Assembly (NCBI GenBank): GCA_014236755.1
Contig: JACCKY010000003.1
Location: 19,341-83,340, forward strand
Direction of reading: 5' to 3'
Source: Candidatus Petromonas tenebris
Lineage (GTDB): Bacteria > Bacillota > Clostridia > Peptostreptococcales > Caminicellaceae
DNA length: 64,000 nucleotides
The notes below the pieces were generated by a model that searched no databases, was not told where the DNA came from, and saw only the letters and a list, made by a program, of their open reading frames with translations. Below, piece by piece: positions 53,931 to 63,570 of the stretch (position 1 is the first letter of the stretch; every line of letters starts with the position of its first letter). Made by a program: the position numbers and the translations under genes.

Positions 53931-55158
53931 AAAAAGCAAAGTTACCATTTTGGAATACGTGTACCTCTTCTCCAGATTCAGTTATTCCTATTATCTCCAG
54001 GTCTTTTGTTCCTATCATAAAATCTTCATGTACAAGGGAATCATTGACACCTAATCTTTCTAGTTCTTCCTCATCCATATTTTCACCGTCTTTTATACAT
54101 ACAGGATATGCCTTTCCTATTGCCAGATGGCAGGATGCATTTTCATCAAAAAGGGTATTAAAAAACAATATATTTGATTTTGAAATAGGTGAGTCGTAGG
54201 GAACTAGAGCCACTTCCCCAAGATAGTGAGAACCTTCATCAGTTTCAATTAATCCCTTGAGATTTTCATAACCTTTTTCCGCATTGAAATCCACAATTTT
54301 TCCATCTCTAAAAGTAAGGGAAAATCCTTCTATTAAGTTTCCATTATAGTTTAAAGGTTTTGAGCTAACTACAACACCGTTAACACCTGTCTTTTTAGGC
54401 AAAGTAAATACTTCTTCAGTCGGCATATTTGCTATAAATTCTAATCCCTCAGGAGTATAGTCTGCTCCTCCAATCCATATATGATTTTCAGGAAGCTCAA
54501 TCTTTAAATCCGTTCCTAGAGAATTTTTATAGTGAAGTAGCTTAAATCTATTTGAATTCAAAAATTCCATCCTTCTTTTAAGATTATTTTTATGTTTCTC
54601 CCAGGAAGCAACAGGGTCCTCAGTATTTACCCTTACCGTCATAAAAATGGTCTCCCATAATTTTTCAATGGCTTCGTCTTCTGATAAATTAGGAAAAACT
54701 TTCTTTGCCCAAGACCTTGTGGGAACAGATACAACGCACCATGGGTTTTTATTGCTCATAAGTCTTTCTCTATATTCTTTTAATGCGGTACTACTGGTTT
54801 TCTGCGACTTTACTATCCTTTGTGGATCTACACCCTTCATAACTTCCGGGTCAGAGGCTGATATACTTAAAAAGGCTGCACCTTCACGTACATAGGATAT
54901 GTAAAATTCCTTTTGCCACTGGGGGAACTCTTCAAAAACTTCTTCTGGAGCATGCAAATATCTAGTTTTAGAAAACAATTCATCCTTCCAATTTACTACT
55001 ACATCCTTTGCTCCTTCTTTAAATGCAATCTCAGCTATCATTCTAGTAAAGGGAGCACATTCTATGGGAGAAGATATGACAAGTATTTGGTCTTTTTGAA
55101 TATTAACTCCTGTTTTCACTATAAGACGAGCATATTTTTCTAACAAAATATCATTCAT
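53929..55158 (-). CDS. Aminopeptidase, M29 family
   Basis: A 409-residue cytoplasmic metalloaminopeptidase of the thermophilic aminopeptidase T/AmpS family. Family marks are PTEEVFTLPKKTGVNGVVVSSKPL (metal Glu), LTFRDGKIVDFNAEKG, DEGSHYLGEVALVP, and NSLVHEDFMIGTKDLEI near the end, with the metal His and Asp residues. The start is ATG 55158 behind AAAGGAG; the open frame extends 11 codons further. It removes N-terminal residues from peptides of broad type. Single-gene unit. In 55192-55549 I see only AT-rich DNA. Confidence 0.92.
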   Translation of the reverse strand: MNDILLEKYARLIVKTGVNIQKDQILVISSPIECAPFTRMIAEIAFKEGAKDVVVNWKDELFSKTRYLHAPEEVFEEFPQWQKEFYISYVREGAAFLSISASDPEVMKGVDPQRIVKSQKTSSTALKEYRERLMSNKNPWCVVSVPTRSWAKKVFPNLSEDEAIEKLWETIFMTVRVNTEDPVASWEKHKNNLKRRMEFLNSNRFKLLHYKNSLGTDLKIELPENHIWIGGADYTPEGLEFIANMPTEEVFTLPKKTGVNGVVVSSKPLNYNGNLIEGFSLTFRDGKIVDFNAEKGYENLKGLIETDEGSHYLGEVALVPYDSPISKSNILFFNTLFDENASCHLAIGKAYPVCIKDGENMDEEELERLGVNDSLVHEDFMIGTKDLEIIGITESGEEVHVFQNGNFAF

Positions 55159-55549
55159 AATAAAATCTCCTTTCCTCATTATAATAGACATCTAGTTAAA
55201 TATCTTAATAGAATCAATCAGTTTAATATCTACTCACTATAAATAAAGTATAACAGAACACAGGTAAAATATGCCTTATTTTATATAAAAAGTTTTTATT
55301 TTTTATAATTTCTGTTTTGGGAATTCCCGATTTTTATCTAAAACCTTTCCTTCTTGTTTGAGCCTCTAAGGAAATGCTCTGAAATTCATACCATATAAGG
55401 TTATATGCATACGGGTTTTAATAAACATTTTGTCCCCTACTCAAAAAGTTATTGACCTTTTGCATAAATTCTTCAAGATATTAACCAATCTTTCCATTTA
55501 TGTTTATATGATAAAATATATTTAGCAATATATATAGGGAGGTATTTAA

Positions 55550-56662
55550 ATGATTTCAAATAATATATATGCTATTTATGGAGATAATCCTAAGTCTATG
55601 GTAAAAGAAGTTCTTTCAAAGATAAAGATAGAAGAAGAGATAGATAAAGATGCTTTAATCGGAATAAAACCCAATTTAGTTGTAGCTAAGCCATCTTCCT
55701 CTGGAGCCACTACATCCCCAGATTTAGTTGAAGGGGTAATTCAATATCTTCTATCTAAAGGTTATAAAAACCTCGTCATACTTGAGGGCTCATGGGTTGG
55801 CGACAGCACTACTAGAGCATTTAAGGTATGTGGCTATGAAAAGTTTTCTAGACAGTATGGGATACCTCTTATCGATCTTCAAAAGGATAGTTTTCAAGAA
55901 TATGATGCACAGGGTCTAAAAATAAACGTGTGTGAAAAGGCAGTAAAAGTGGATTATTTAATTAATATGCCAGTTTTAAAGGGACATTGTCAGACCAGGA
56001 TGACTTGTGCTCTTAAGAATATAAAGGGCTGCATTCCCGATAAGGAAAAAAGAAGATTTCATACTATGGGACTTCATAAACCAATTGCCTACTTAAATCT
56101 TATCGTTAAAAGTAGTCTCGTAGTTGTCGATGGTATTATGGGAGACCTTTGCTTTGAAGAAGGGGGTACACCTGTTCAAATGAATCGTGTGATTGCAGGC
56201 AAAGACCCTGTTTTGATAGATGCCTATGTAGCAGAGCTTATGGGGTATTGTTTAGATGATATACCCTATATAGGAATTGCTGAAGACATTGGAGTAGGAA
56301 GTGCTAATCTCAGTAAGGCAAACATTATTGAACTCAACAAGGATAACAACATTGGAAAAATTATCCCCTCCAGAAAGGTAGATTATTTAGCTAAGTATAT
56401 TGACGAAAGAGAAGCTTGTTCAGCCTGCTACGGCAGCTTAATCCATGCTCTCAAAAGATTAGATGATAAAGGAAAGCTTAATAGTTTGTGTGAAAAAATC
56501 TATATCGGACAAGGTTATAAAAATGAAATTTTAGAAGGAATAGGTGTTGGATTGTGCACTAAAAATTTTTCTTCAAATATACCGGGATGTCCTCCAAAGG
56601 CTAAGGATATTGTAGAATGCATTATGAAAGAAATTGAGAGAAAAAATAGTAGACCACAGTAG
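55550..56662 (+). CDS. DUF362 domain protein
   Basis: A 370-residue protein of the DUF362 family, common in clostridia and archaea and of unknown function. Marks are LIGIKPNLVVAKPSSSGATTSP, LVILEGSWVGDSTTRAFKVCGY, DYLINMPVLKGHCQTRMTCALKNIKG and VVDGIMGDLCFEEGGTPV. Most members carry a C-terminal ferredoxin pair; here only scattered cysteines remain (CSACYG and CTKNFSSNIPGCPPK), so there may be one cluster at most. The start is ATG behind AGGGAGG. Single-gene unit with its own terminator. Confidence 0.85.
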   Translation: MISNNIYAIYGDNPKSMVKEVLSKIKIEEEIDKDALIGIKPNLVVAKPSSSGATTSPDLVEGVIQYLLSKGYKNLVILEGSWVGDSTTRAFKVCGYEKFSRQYGIPLIDLQKDSFQEYDAQGLKINVCEKAVKVDYLINMPVLKGHCQTRMTCALKNIKGCIPDKEKRRFHTMGLHKPIAYLNLIVKSSLVVVDGIMGDLCFEEGGTPVQMNRVIAGKDPVLIDAYVAELMGYCLDDIPYIGIAEDIGVGSANLSKANIIELNKDNNIGKIIPSRKVDYLAKYIDEREACSACYGSLIHALKRLDDKGKLNSLCEKIYIGQGYKNEILEGIGVGLCTKNFSSNIPGCPPKAKDIVECIMKEIERKNSRPQ

Positions 56663-56690
56663 TATATTTATCACTGCTGTGGTCTTTTTA
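56651..56690 (+). terminator. Terminator of the DUF362 gene
   Basis: AGACCACAG (overlapping the last codons) pairs with CTGTGGTCT, followed by TTTTAT. Confidence 0.85.
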
Positions 56691-56731
56691 TAAATATTAA
56701 TCCATTAAATAATCAGATTCCTTTTTGATAA

Positions 56732-57493
56732 TTAGAGTTTGAAGCATATTTCTAAAGCTATAGGGCAATGATCACTACCCATTATATTTGAATGAATCTG
56801 TGAATTCTTTAAAAAATCCTTTAATCTTTCAGATACAATAAAATAATCAATTCTCCAGCCTGCGTTTCTCTCTCTTGCCTTTCGCATGTATGACCACCAG
56901 GTATAAGCTTCTTTCTTATCGGGATAAAAATATCTAAATGTATCTATAAAGCCAGCCTCCAGTAGTTCTGTCATCTTTGCCCGTTCCTCATCTGTAAAAC
57001 CTGCATTTTTTCTATTCGAACTGGGGTTCTTTAAGTCGATTTCCTTATGGGCTACATTAAGGTCTCCACATAGAATGACAGGCTTTTTGGAGTCTAACTC
57101 TTTTAAATAGTTTCTAAAAACATCTTCCCAAAGCATTCTATAATCAAGTCTTGCTAATCCTCTTTGAGAATTAGGTGTATATACATTCACCAAGTAGAAC
57201 TCTTCAAATTCTAGAGTAATTACTCTACCCTCCTGTCTATGTTCTTCAGATCCTACTCCATATTTGACGGATAAAGGCTTTTTCTTTGTGAACACTGCTG
57301 TACCAGAATAACCTTTTTTAACTGCATAATTCCAATACTGCTCATAGCCTTCCAGGTCTAAGTCAATTTGTCCTTCTTGCAATTTAGTCTCCTGAATGCA
57401 GAATATATCAGCATCTACCTCTTTAAAGTATTCTAAGAATCCTTTCCGTACACAGGCTCTAAGGCCGTTAACGTTCCAAGAAACAAGTTTCAT
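56732..57493 (-). CDS. xth: Exodeoxyribonuclease III / AP endonuclease
   Basis: A 253-residue base-excision-repair enzyme that cuts 5' to abasic sites and degrades 3' ends. All motifs are present: LVSWNVNGLRACVRKGF, the metal Glu in FCIQETKLQE, VYTPNSQRGLARLDYR, GDLNVAHKEIDLKNP, and the catalytic ending WRIDYFIVS with GSDHCPIALEI. The start is ATG behind GGAGGCTATTAA. Single-gene unit. Confidence 0.95.
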   Translation of the reverse strand: MKLVSWNVNGLRACVRKGFLEYFKEVDADIFCIQETKLQEGQIDLDLEGYEQYWNYAVKKGYSGTAVFTKKKPLSVKYGVGSEEHRQEGRVITLEFEEFYLVNVYTPNSQRGLARLDYRMLWEDVFRNYLKELDSKKPVILCGDLNVAHKEIDLKNPSSNRKNAGFTDEERAKMTELLEAGFIDTFRYFYPDKKEAYTWWSYMRKARERNAGWRIDYFIVSERLKDFLKNSQIHSNIMGSDHCPIALEICFKL

Positions 57494-57578
57494 TTAATAG
57501 CCTCCATAAAGTTGTTGATAAATTTTCCTACAGTGAAATCCCTACCATCTAGATGTTACGCATATCCAGTATACCTAA

Positions 57579-57616
57579 AAAGACCATGAAAACTAAATGT
57601 TTTCATAGTCTCTTTA
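57579..57616 (-). terminator. Terminator of the VOC gene
   Basis: On the minus strand GACTATGAAAAC pairs with TTTTCATGGTC and TTTTT follows, just after the stop. Confidence 0.82.
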
Positions 57617-57634
57617 TATTAGAATATGTCTTAC

Positions 57635-58018
57635 TTAGCTAGCCCTTATAATTTCTACTTCGTACCCATCAGGATCAGTTACAAAATAATATTTAGGAGG
57701 ACTGCCTGGAAGTCCCATTAATTCTGTAACTTCATATCCCATTTCTTTATGCTTTTCTCGAGAACCTTCTAAGTCATCAACTGAAACTGCTATATGACTA
57801 AATCCATTTCCTATTTCATAAGGTTTATCCTGATTATAATTATAAGTTAACTCTAATTCATAGTGACCCGATTCATCACTTAAATAAACTAAAGTAAACT
57901 CATATTCAGGAAAGTCTTTTCTTTCTTTCTCAACTAATCCCAATGCTTCTTTATAAAACTTTAGAGACTTCTCCAAATCCATCACTCTTATACAGGTGTG
58001 AAGCATTTTGTATCTCAT
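57635..58018 (-). CDS. gloA: Glyoxalase I-like VOC-fold protein
   Basis: A 127-residue metal enzyme of the vicinal-oxygen-chelate fold. The four metal ligands sit in the expected places: LHTCIRVMDLEKSLKFY (His7), HYELELTYN (Glu), FSHIAVSVDDLE (His) and YEVEIIR (Glu123). The short form with EKERKDFPEYEF and DPDGYEVE is closest to nickel-type lactoylglutathione lyase. Clostridia mostly lack glutathione, so bacillithiol or a related thiol may be the partner. The ribosome binding site (AAGGAG) is 11 bases from the ATG. Confidence 0.85.
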   Translation of the reverse strand: MRYKMLHTCIRVMDLEKSLKFYKEALGLVEKERKDFPEYEFTLVYLSDESGHYELELTYNYNQDKPYEIGNGFSHIAVSVDDLEGSREKHKEMGYEVTELMGLPGSPPKYYFVTDPDGYEVEIIRAS

Positions 58019-58242
58019 TAAACATTCAACTCCTTTACTTATATTTAGTCAATTTTATTATAACAAACTTTTTTATAATTTATAGTGCTAATGTTTAGTA
58101 AATAGATAAAAAAACCATTTATTATGAAAAAATCACATAATTTAAAAAAGCTCAATTGAACATCATAAAAATTTTCATCCCTGGTAATTTTTGATATAAT
58201 TTATTTATTATTTTAATAGTATTAATTAAGGAGGAATGGAAA

Positions 58243-59013
58243 ATGAATGATATAAATAGTATAGCTCGTCTCTTAGCAGATTTTATCAGTGGAAATCCAC
58301 TTAACAAAGTTCCTGAGTTAAGTGATATGGTTATTTTTCAAGAACCACTAGTAGGTATTGCCTCAGCAAATGATCCTTTGTTTATAAAATTAAAACATAA
58401 AGAAGTTGTTGGCCCACATCATATGACTCCCACCGAATGGCTTCCTAAAGCCAAAACAGTCATTTCATATTTTCTGCCCTTTAGTTTAAGGGTTCGGCAA
58501 TCTAACCATGCAAATGATGGTCTTCCATCTACCGAATGGCTTTATGGTAGGATAGAAGGAGAAGCTTTCAATAACGCTATGCGAAAGTTCTTAACAGAAG
58601 AAATTATTAAATCAGGGGGTAAAGCAATTGCACCTCTCCATGATCCACGCTATAAAGTTACTGATAGACGCAGCAATTGGTCTGAAAGACACGTAGCCTA
58701 TATTGCAGGTCTAGGTACATTTAATTTGGGAAAATCTTTTATAACTAAAAAAGGTTGTGCCGGTAGATTTGGAAGTGTAATTACCGATCTTTCTCTATCT
58801 CCTACAGTGCGCCCTTATCAAGATATATATGAATACTGCAATAACTGTGGTGCATGCATTAAACGTTGCCCTGTATTTGCAATCTCTAAAAATGGCAAGG
58901 ACCATTCTCCTTGTGCTGATTTTGTTAATGCTATGAAAAAGAAATTTGAACCCCGATACGGATGTGGTAAATGTCAAACATCTGTTCCATGTGAAACTAG
59001 AATTCCAAGTTAA
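58243..59013 (+). CDS. QueG-like protein with two [4Fe-4S] sites, copy 2
   Basis: A 256-residue paralogue of the 17201-17947 protein; both share GIASANDPLF-like and SERHVAYIAGLGTFNLGK, GCAGRFGSV and SPTVRP. The cluster ligands are YCNNCGACIKRCPVFAI and CGKCQTSVPCE. It is shorter than QueG and lacks its C-terminal extension, so tRNA epoxyqueuosine reduction is not assured; no other queuosine genes are near. The start is ATG behind AAGGAGG. A truncated family B repeat follows directly. Confidence 0.8.
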   Translation: MNDINSIARLLADFISGNPLNKVPELSDMVIFQEPLVGIASANDPLFIKLKHKEVVGPHHMTPTEWLPKAKTVISYFLPFSLRVRQSNHANDGLPSTEWLYGRIEGEAFNNAMRKFLTEEIIKSGGKAIAPLHDPRYKVTDRRSNWSERHVAYIAGLGTFNLGKSFITKKGCAGRFGSVITDLSLSPTVRPYQDIYEYCNNCGACIKRCPVFAISKNGKDHSPCADFVNAMKKKFEPRYGCGKCQTSVPCETRIPS

Positions 59014-59022
59014 ATAATTTAG

Positions 59023-59112
59023 AATGTTTCCTCTGAAGCGACTTTCAAGAGCTATTTTTATCTCTAAATCTTTTCTAGAACAAAAGCATCTAGCGACGCT
59101 TTGTTAGTTCAA
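59023..59112. repeat. Truncated family B repeat joined to a family C 5' hairpin
   Basis: GAATGTTTCCTCTGAAGCGA and onward to about 59081 matches the left half of repeats B1 and B2. It breaks off and continues directly as AACAAAAGCATC, loop, GACGCTTTGTT, which is the start hairpin of family C (7393, 52719). A chimeric junction of two repeat families. Confidence 0.6.
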
Positions 59113-59182
59113 AGAAGTGATTCAAACCTTAAATCAATAGATCATACACCATTTTTATTAAAATAAATAATTAAACCATATA

Positions 59183-59220
59183 TAAAAACAAGGCTCTGTT
59201 CGATGTCAGCCTGAGCCTTG
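59183..59220 (-). terminator. Terminator of the trehalose operon
   Basis: On the minus strand CAAGGCTC pairs with GAGCCTTG and TTTTTATA follows. It lies 115 bases after the treR stop. Confidence 0.8.
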
Positions 59221-59335
59221 ATTACTTTTTATAATAAATTTTAAATTTTACATAAATCTTTATTTTTAATCTATTTCTAATTACTTCTATCTTTATTTTA
59301 TCCCCAAGTCTGTATTTATATAAATCAAAAATGAA

Positions 59336-60064
59336 TCAGACTTTTATAATTTCGTTATTTCTTCTAGCAAAATCTACAAATTTAAATTTATCCGGTCTAT
59401 GTCTAGACTCCCCGTATTGAAAAAGACTGGTATCATCTAAATAAATATAATTTCTCACAACTACAATTATATTATAATTTTCTAAATCTAGATACTTTTT
59501 GTCCTCATCCGTAGCTATTTGAACTGTTATTTCCTTTTTAGCAAAACTAATCTTAAGACCTAGCTCATTTTCTAAATATTCATATATAGAATCTTCACAT
59601 ATGTCTTTAGTTAATAAAGGTACAAACCTTTTATTAAAATAATCCTTATCTAAAATTATTTTTTTACCATCTATTTCCCTTACTCTTATTACCTTCCAAA
59701 TATCTTCACTTGCTGATATTTGTAACTGTTTCATCAAGAAATTATCAGGTTTTATTACCTCTAATTCCTTTAAAATTGTATTTGCTTTCAAGTTCATCTT
59801 TTTACTTAATTCCTTGAAGCTTATTAGACCTGAAACGGGAAAATCAAACTTGTTTATATCTAAAACAAAGGAACCTTTTCCTTTTATTTTCTGGATATAA
59901 CCATTTTGCTCCAGTAAGTTTAGTGCATTTCTTATTGTAGATCTAGATACTTCATACTCTTTCATAAAGTCATTTTCAGATGGAAGTTTTGAGTTAGGCT
60001 TAAATTGATTATTTTCTATCTTGTTTAATATTTCGTTATAAATATTTAAATATTTTTTATCCAT
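59336..60064 (-). CDS. treR: GntR-family repressor, TreR type
   Basis: A 242-residue repressor of the HutC subfamily of GntR proteins. The winged helix reads NQFKPNSKLPSENDFMKEYE and SRSTIRNALNLLEQNGYIQKIKGKGSFV; the C-terminal UTRA domain (about 85-235) senses trehalose 6-phosphate. The start is ATG behind AAAGGGG. It is the last gene of treB-treC-treR, so it is autoregulated. The probable binding sites are two CTTGTACGTACAAG palindromes in front of treB. Confidence 0.91.
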   Translation of the reverse strand: MDKKYLNIYNEILNKIENNQFKPNSKLPSENDFMKEYEVSRSTIRNALNLLEQNGYIQKIKGKGSFVLDINKFDFPVSGLISFKELSKKMNLKANTILKELEVIKPDNFLMKQLQISASEDIWKVIRVREIDGKKIILDKDYFNKRFVPLLTKDICEDSIYEYLENELGLKISFAKKEITVQIATDEDKKYLDLENYNIIVVVRNYIYLDDTSLFQYGESRHRPDKFKFVDFARRNNEIIKV

Positions 60065-60100
60065 ACTTTATCCCCTTAAAACAGTTTAGCAATTTTGCCG

Positions 60101-61765
60101 TTATTTTTCAAGGTGATAAACAATAGATTCATAGGGTCTTAGGTCAATTTTTTTGAATTCTTTTGGTGAATCACCATAATTAGAAATTAAAATTTTACTT
60201 TTATATTCATCAAAGTTTAGTTCCTCGGGCATTTTAAACAATGTATCTTTTCCGTAAAAATTATTAATTACCAACAGCTTTTCATTCCCATACTCTCTTA
60301 AATAGGCAAATATATCCCTGTGTTCCTTTAATATCATATTGAAGTCCCCATACGCAATGATATCATATTCTTTTCTTAAATTTATTAACTTTTTATAGTG
60401 ATAAAATATAGAATCTTTATCTTCCAGAGCCTTTTCTACGTTTATTTCTTTATAATTTCCAGCCACGGAAATCCATGGAGTTCCTGCAGTAAATCCTGCG
60501 TCTTTATCACTATTCCATTGCATTGGTGTTCGAGAGTTATCACGGGACTTTGATTGCAATATTTTAATTATTTCCTCTTCATCTTTTCCTTCATGCTTTA
60601 ATATATTGTAGTAATTAATTGATTCCACATCTTTATATAAATCAATCCTATCAAAGTAAGGATTCGTCATGCCGATTTCTTCACCTTGATAAATGTAGGG
60701 GGTACCCCTTAACATGTGTATTACAGTAGCTAACATTTTAGCTGACTCTTTATGATATTTTTTATCATCACCAAAGCGTGATACAATACGGGGTTGATCA
60801 TGATTACACCAAAATACTGCATTCCATCCATTACCTTCTTGCATCCCAACTTGCCAATTACCAAAGATTTGCTTAAGCTTTATAAAATCAAAGTCCATTA
60901 ATGTCCATTTATCACCATTTTCATAATCAACCTTTAGATGATGAAAGTTAAATACCATTGACAACTCTTTTTCTTCAGGATTTGAGTATTTTATACAATT
61001 ATCTATGGTTGTTGATGACATTTCTCCAACTGTAATAATATGTTCATATCCTCCAAAGGTTTCTCTATTTAACTCTTTTAAATACTCATGAATACGAGGC
61101 CCATCTGTATAAAAACGGCGACCATCACCTTCATAATCATCTTCGTATTTATCTGGTTTTGAAATTAAATTGATAACATCAAAACGGAATCCCTTTACCC
61201 CTTTTTTTATCCAAAAATTCACAATATCGTATATTTCTTTTCTTACTTCTTCATGTTCCCAATTGAGATCAGCCTGAGTTACATCGAATAAATGTAAATA
61301 GTATTCATCAAATTTTTCTACATATTCCCATGCTGAACCACCAAATTTAGATACCCAATTAGTTGGCTCTTTCCCATCTCTAGGTTTTTTAAAAATATAG
61401 TAATTTTTATACTTTTCGTTCCCTTCTAAAGCTTTTTTAAACCATTTATGTTCTGTGGAAGTATGATTAAACACCATGTCTAACATTATACCAATTCCAC
61501 GTTTATCTGCTTCAGACACTAGTTCCTCAAAATCCTTCATGGTTCCAAAACGTGAATCAATATTATAATAATCTGAAACATCATAGCCATTATCATTTTG
61601 AGGAGAGATATAAAAAGGAGTTAACCATATATAATCTACACCTAAAGTTTTTAAATAATCTAGTTTTTGGGTAACACCCTTTAAATCTCCAAATCCATCT
61701 CCATTTGAATCATTGAAAGACTTAGGATATATTTGATAAACTACGCTCTTTTTAAAATCTTTCAC
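60101..61765 (-). CDS. treC: Trehalose-6-phosphate hydrolase (GH13)
   Basis: Cleaves trehalose 6-phosphate to glucose and glucose 6-phosphate. The 554-residue GH13 barrel shows DMVFNHTSTEHKWF, the nucleophile motif GFRFDVINLI, the acid/base motif IITVGEMSS, and FWCNHDQPRIVSRFG. Close relatives (oligo-1,6-glucosidase) share these motifs, so the assignment rests on treB and treR on either side. The start is GTG, seven bases after AAGGGG. GGGAG/CTCCC in the 101-base gap after treB might attenuate expression. Confidence 0.93.
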   Translation of the reverse strand: MKDFKKSVVYQIYPKSFNDSNGDGFGDLKGVTQKLDYLKTLGVDYIWLTPFYISPQNDNGYDVSDYYNIDSRFGTMKDFEELVSEADKRGIGIMLDMVFNHTSTEHKWFKKALEGNEKYKNYYIFKKPRDGKEPTNWVSKFGGSAWEYVEKFDEYYLHLFDVTQADLNWEHEEVRKEIYDIVNFWIKKGVKGFRFDVINLISKPDKYEDDYEGDGRRFYTDGPRIHEYLKELNRETFGGYEHIITVGEMSSTTIDNCIKYSNPEEKELSMVFNFHHLKVDYENGDKWTLMDFDFIKLKQIFGNWQVGMQEGNGWNAVFWCNHDQPRIVSRFGDDKKYHKESAKMLATVIHMLRGTPYIYQGEEIGMTNPYFDRIDLYKDVESINYYNILKHEGKDEEEIIKILQSKSRDNSRTPMQWNSDKDAGFTAGTPWISVAGNYKEINVEKALEDKDSIFYHYKKLINLRKEYDIIAYGDFNMILKEHRDIFAYLREYGNEKLLVINNFYGKDTLFKMPEELNFDEYKSKILISNYGDSPKEFKKIDLRPYESIVYHLEK

Positions 61766-61866
61766 TCTATCTACCCCTTTGTCTTATAAAATTTTGTCTT
61801 ATAAAATACAAAGAAGGGAGCCCAAAACTCCCATCCTATATACATATTTAAATTTCTTTTTTATGA

Positions 61867-63282
61867 TTATTTTTGCACTGCAGCTTTCCTTTTAGCAAAT
61901 AATACCGTTAATACAAATGGTACAACAATAGCTACTAACATTGCTAAAGCAAAAGTTAACATATGTTGAGGTTTTATTGATAATATACCTGGTAATCCTC
62001 CAACTCCGATTGAGTTAGCCATAACTCCCGCACCTACCGATAAAACAGCTGCAATAGCCGAGCCAATCATAGCGGCGAAAAATGGATAAACATATTTTAA
62101 ATTGATACCAAACATAGCTGGTTCAGTTACTCCTAAATAACATGATATAGCCGCTGGGATAGATACCTGCTTTTCTTCTTCATCTTTTCTATTAATATAA
62201 ATCATTCCTAAAACAGCGGAACCTTGAGCAATATTTGATAATGCAATCATTGGCCACAAGTTTGTTCCACCTAATTCACTCAATAATTGTAAATCTATAG
62301 CATTGGTCATGTGGTGCAGCCCAGTTATTACTAATGGTGCATATGCAAAACCAAACAGCGCAGCAAATAACCATCCAAATGCAGAAGTTAATCCTGAATA
62401 CACAATATCTGAAATAACTGAACCGATTTTCCAACCTACTGGTCCTAATACTACATGTGCTAATAAAACAGTTGGTACTAATGCAAAAAATGGAACTACA
62501 ATCATTGAAATATAGCTCGGTGAAATCTTACGTATCCAAATTTCTAAGTTGGCTAAAAGAAAACCTGCTAATATTGCTGGAATAACTTGAGCTTGATAAC
62601 CAATCATTTTTACTTGTGCGAAACCGAAATCCCAAACTGGTGGCTCAGCACCACCTGCTACAGCATAAGCGTTTAAAAGCTGTGGAGAAACTAAAGTAAT
62701 ACCTAATACAATCCCTAAAATTTGAGTAGTTCCCATCTTCTTAGAAATTGACCACGTAATTCCTACTGGTAGGAAGAAAAATATAGCTTCACCAATCAAC
62801 CATAGAAAATGGTGTACACCTGCCCAAAATTGTGAAGATTGTGTTAAAGTTTTAGTTCCTTCTTCCAATAACTTAATATCTCCAATAACATTACGAAAAC
62901 CTAAGATAAGACCACCAACAACAATAGCTGGAATTAACGGAGCAAAGATTTCTCCTAAATGTGATATAAATCTTTGTAACATATTCATATTTTTTCTTCC
63001 TACTTTTTTAGCTTCATCTTTACTTACGCCATCTACCCCTGAAATTTTTACAAATTCATTGTAAAAATTTGAAACTTCATTTCCAATTATCACTTGAAAT
63101 TGGCCTGATTGTGTAAATGTACCCTTTACTATTTTTATTCCTTTAATTTTTTCAACGTCTGCTTTTTTATTATCATTTAATACAAAACGCATACGTGTTG
63201 CACAATGCGATACTGCAGCTATATTTTCTTTGCCACCAATATATTCTAATAATTGCTGTGCTTCATTAGAAAACTTGCTCAT
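61867..63282 (-). CDS. treB: Trehalose PTS transporter, EIIBC
   Basis: A 471-residue permease that imports trehalose as trehalose 6-phosphate. EIIB occupies residues 1-85, with the phosphocysteine in AAVSHCATRMRFVL; EIIC follows with several spans (VITGLHHMTNAIDLQLL, SCYLGVTEPAMFGIN). There is no EIIA domain, so it depends on one from another protein, perhaps the EIIA of the sucrose permease in this window. The start is ATG behind ACGGAGG. First gene of the trehalose operon, under two TreR-type operators. Confidence 0.93.
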   Translation of the reverse strand: MSKFSNEAQQLLEYIGGKENIAAVSHCATRMRFVLNDNKKADVEKIKGIKIVKGTFTQSGQFQVIIGNEVSNFYNEFVKISGVDGVSKDEAKKVGRKNMNMLQRFISHLGEIFAPLIPAIVVGGLILGFRNVIGDIKLLEEGTKTLTQSSQFWAGVHHFLWLIGEAIFFFLPVGITWSISKKMGTTQILGIVLGITLVSPQLLNAYAVAGGAEPPVWDFGFAQVKMIGYQAQVIPAILAGFLLANLEIWIRKISPSYISMIVVPFFALVPTVLLAHVVLGPVGWKIGSVISDIVYSGLTSAFGWLFAALFGFAYAPLVITGLHHMTNAIDLQLLSELGGTNLWPMIALSNIAQGSAVLGMIYINRKDEEEKQVSIPAAISCYLGVTEPAMFGINLKYVYPFFAAMIGSAIAAVLSVGAGVMANSIGVGGLPGILSIKPQHMLTFALAMLVAIVVPFVLTVLFAKRKAAVQK

Positions 63283-63358
63283 GCTAAAAAACCTCCGTTC
63301 TATATTATTTTGGTCATTTTTTAATACTCTGTCATTGAAAACCTTTTCTTTTTGCTAT

Positions 63359-63417
63359 CTTGTACGTACAAGTTGTTTTGATAAATTAATTATAACTTGT
63401 ACGTACAAGTTAGTCAA
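63359..63417 (-). promoter_or_regulatory. treB promoter with two TreR-type operators
   Basis: CTTGTACGTACAAG occurs perfectly at 63359-63372 and 63396-63409. On the minus strand the second copy fills most of the 17-base spacer between TTGACT (-35, 63412-63417) and TATAAT (-10, 63389-63394). The first lies about 16 bases downstream of the -10 box. Repressor bound at the pair would block both RNA polymerase entry and escape. The match to GntR/TreR operators and the location support the call. Confidence 0.92.
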
Positions 63418-63455
63418 TACGTTTTCCTATTTTTCTTTAATTTTTTATGTAACCT

Positions 63456-63482
63456 AAAAACACCCTAATTATCATCAGGGTG
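63456..63482 (-). terminator. Terminator of the YjbR-like gene
   Basis: On the minus strand CACCCT pairs with AGGGTG and TTTTTAGG follows. It stands between the YjbR-like gene and the treB promoter. Confidence 0.8.
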
Positions 63483-63570
63483 AATTGGATAGCTCTTGAT
63501 TAGGACTATTCTTTTATAAACAATACTCCAGTAAAGATCTTTGATCATAAAAATTTGACTAGAAGTAAAC

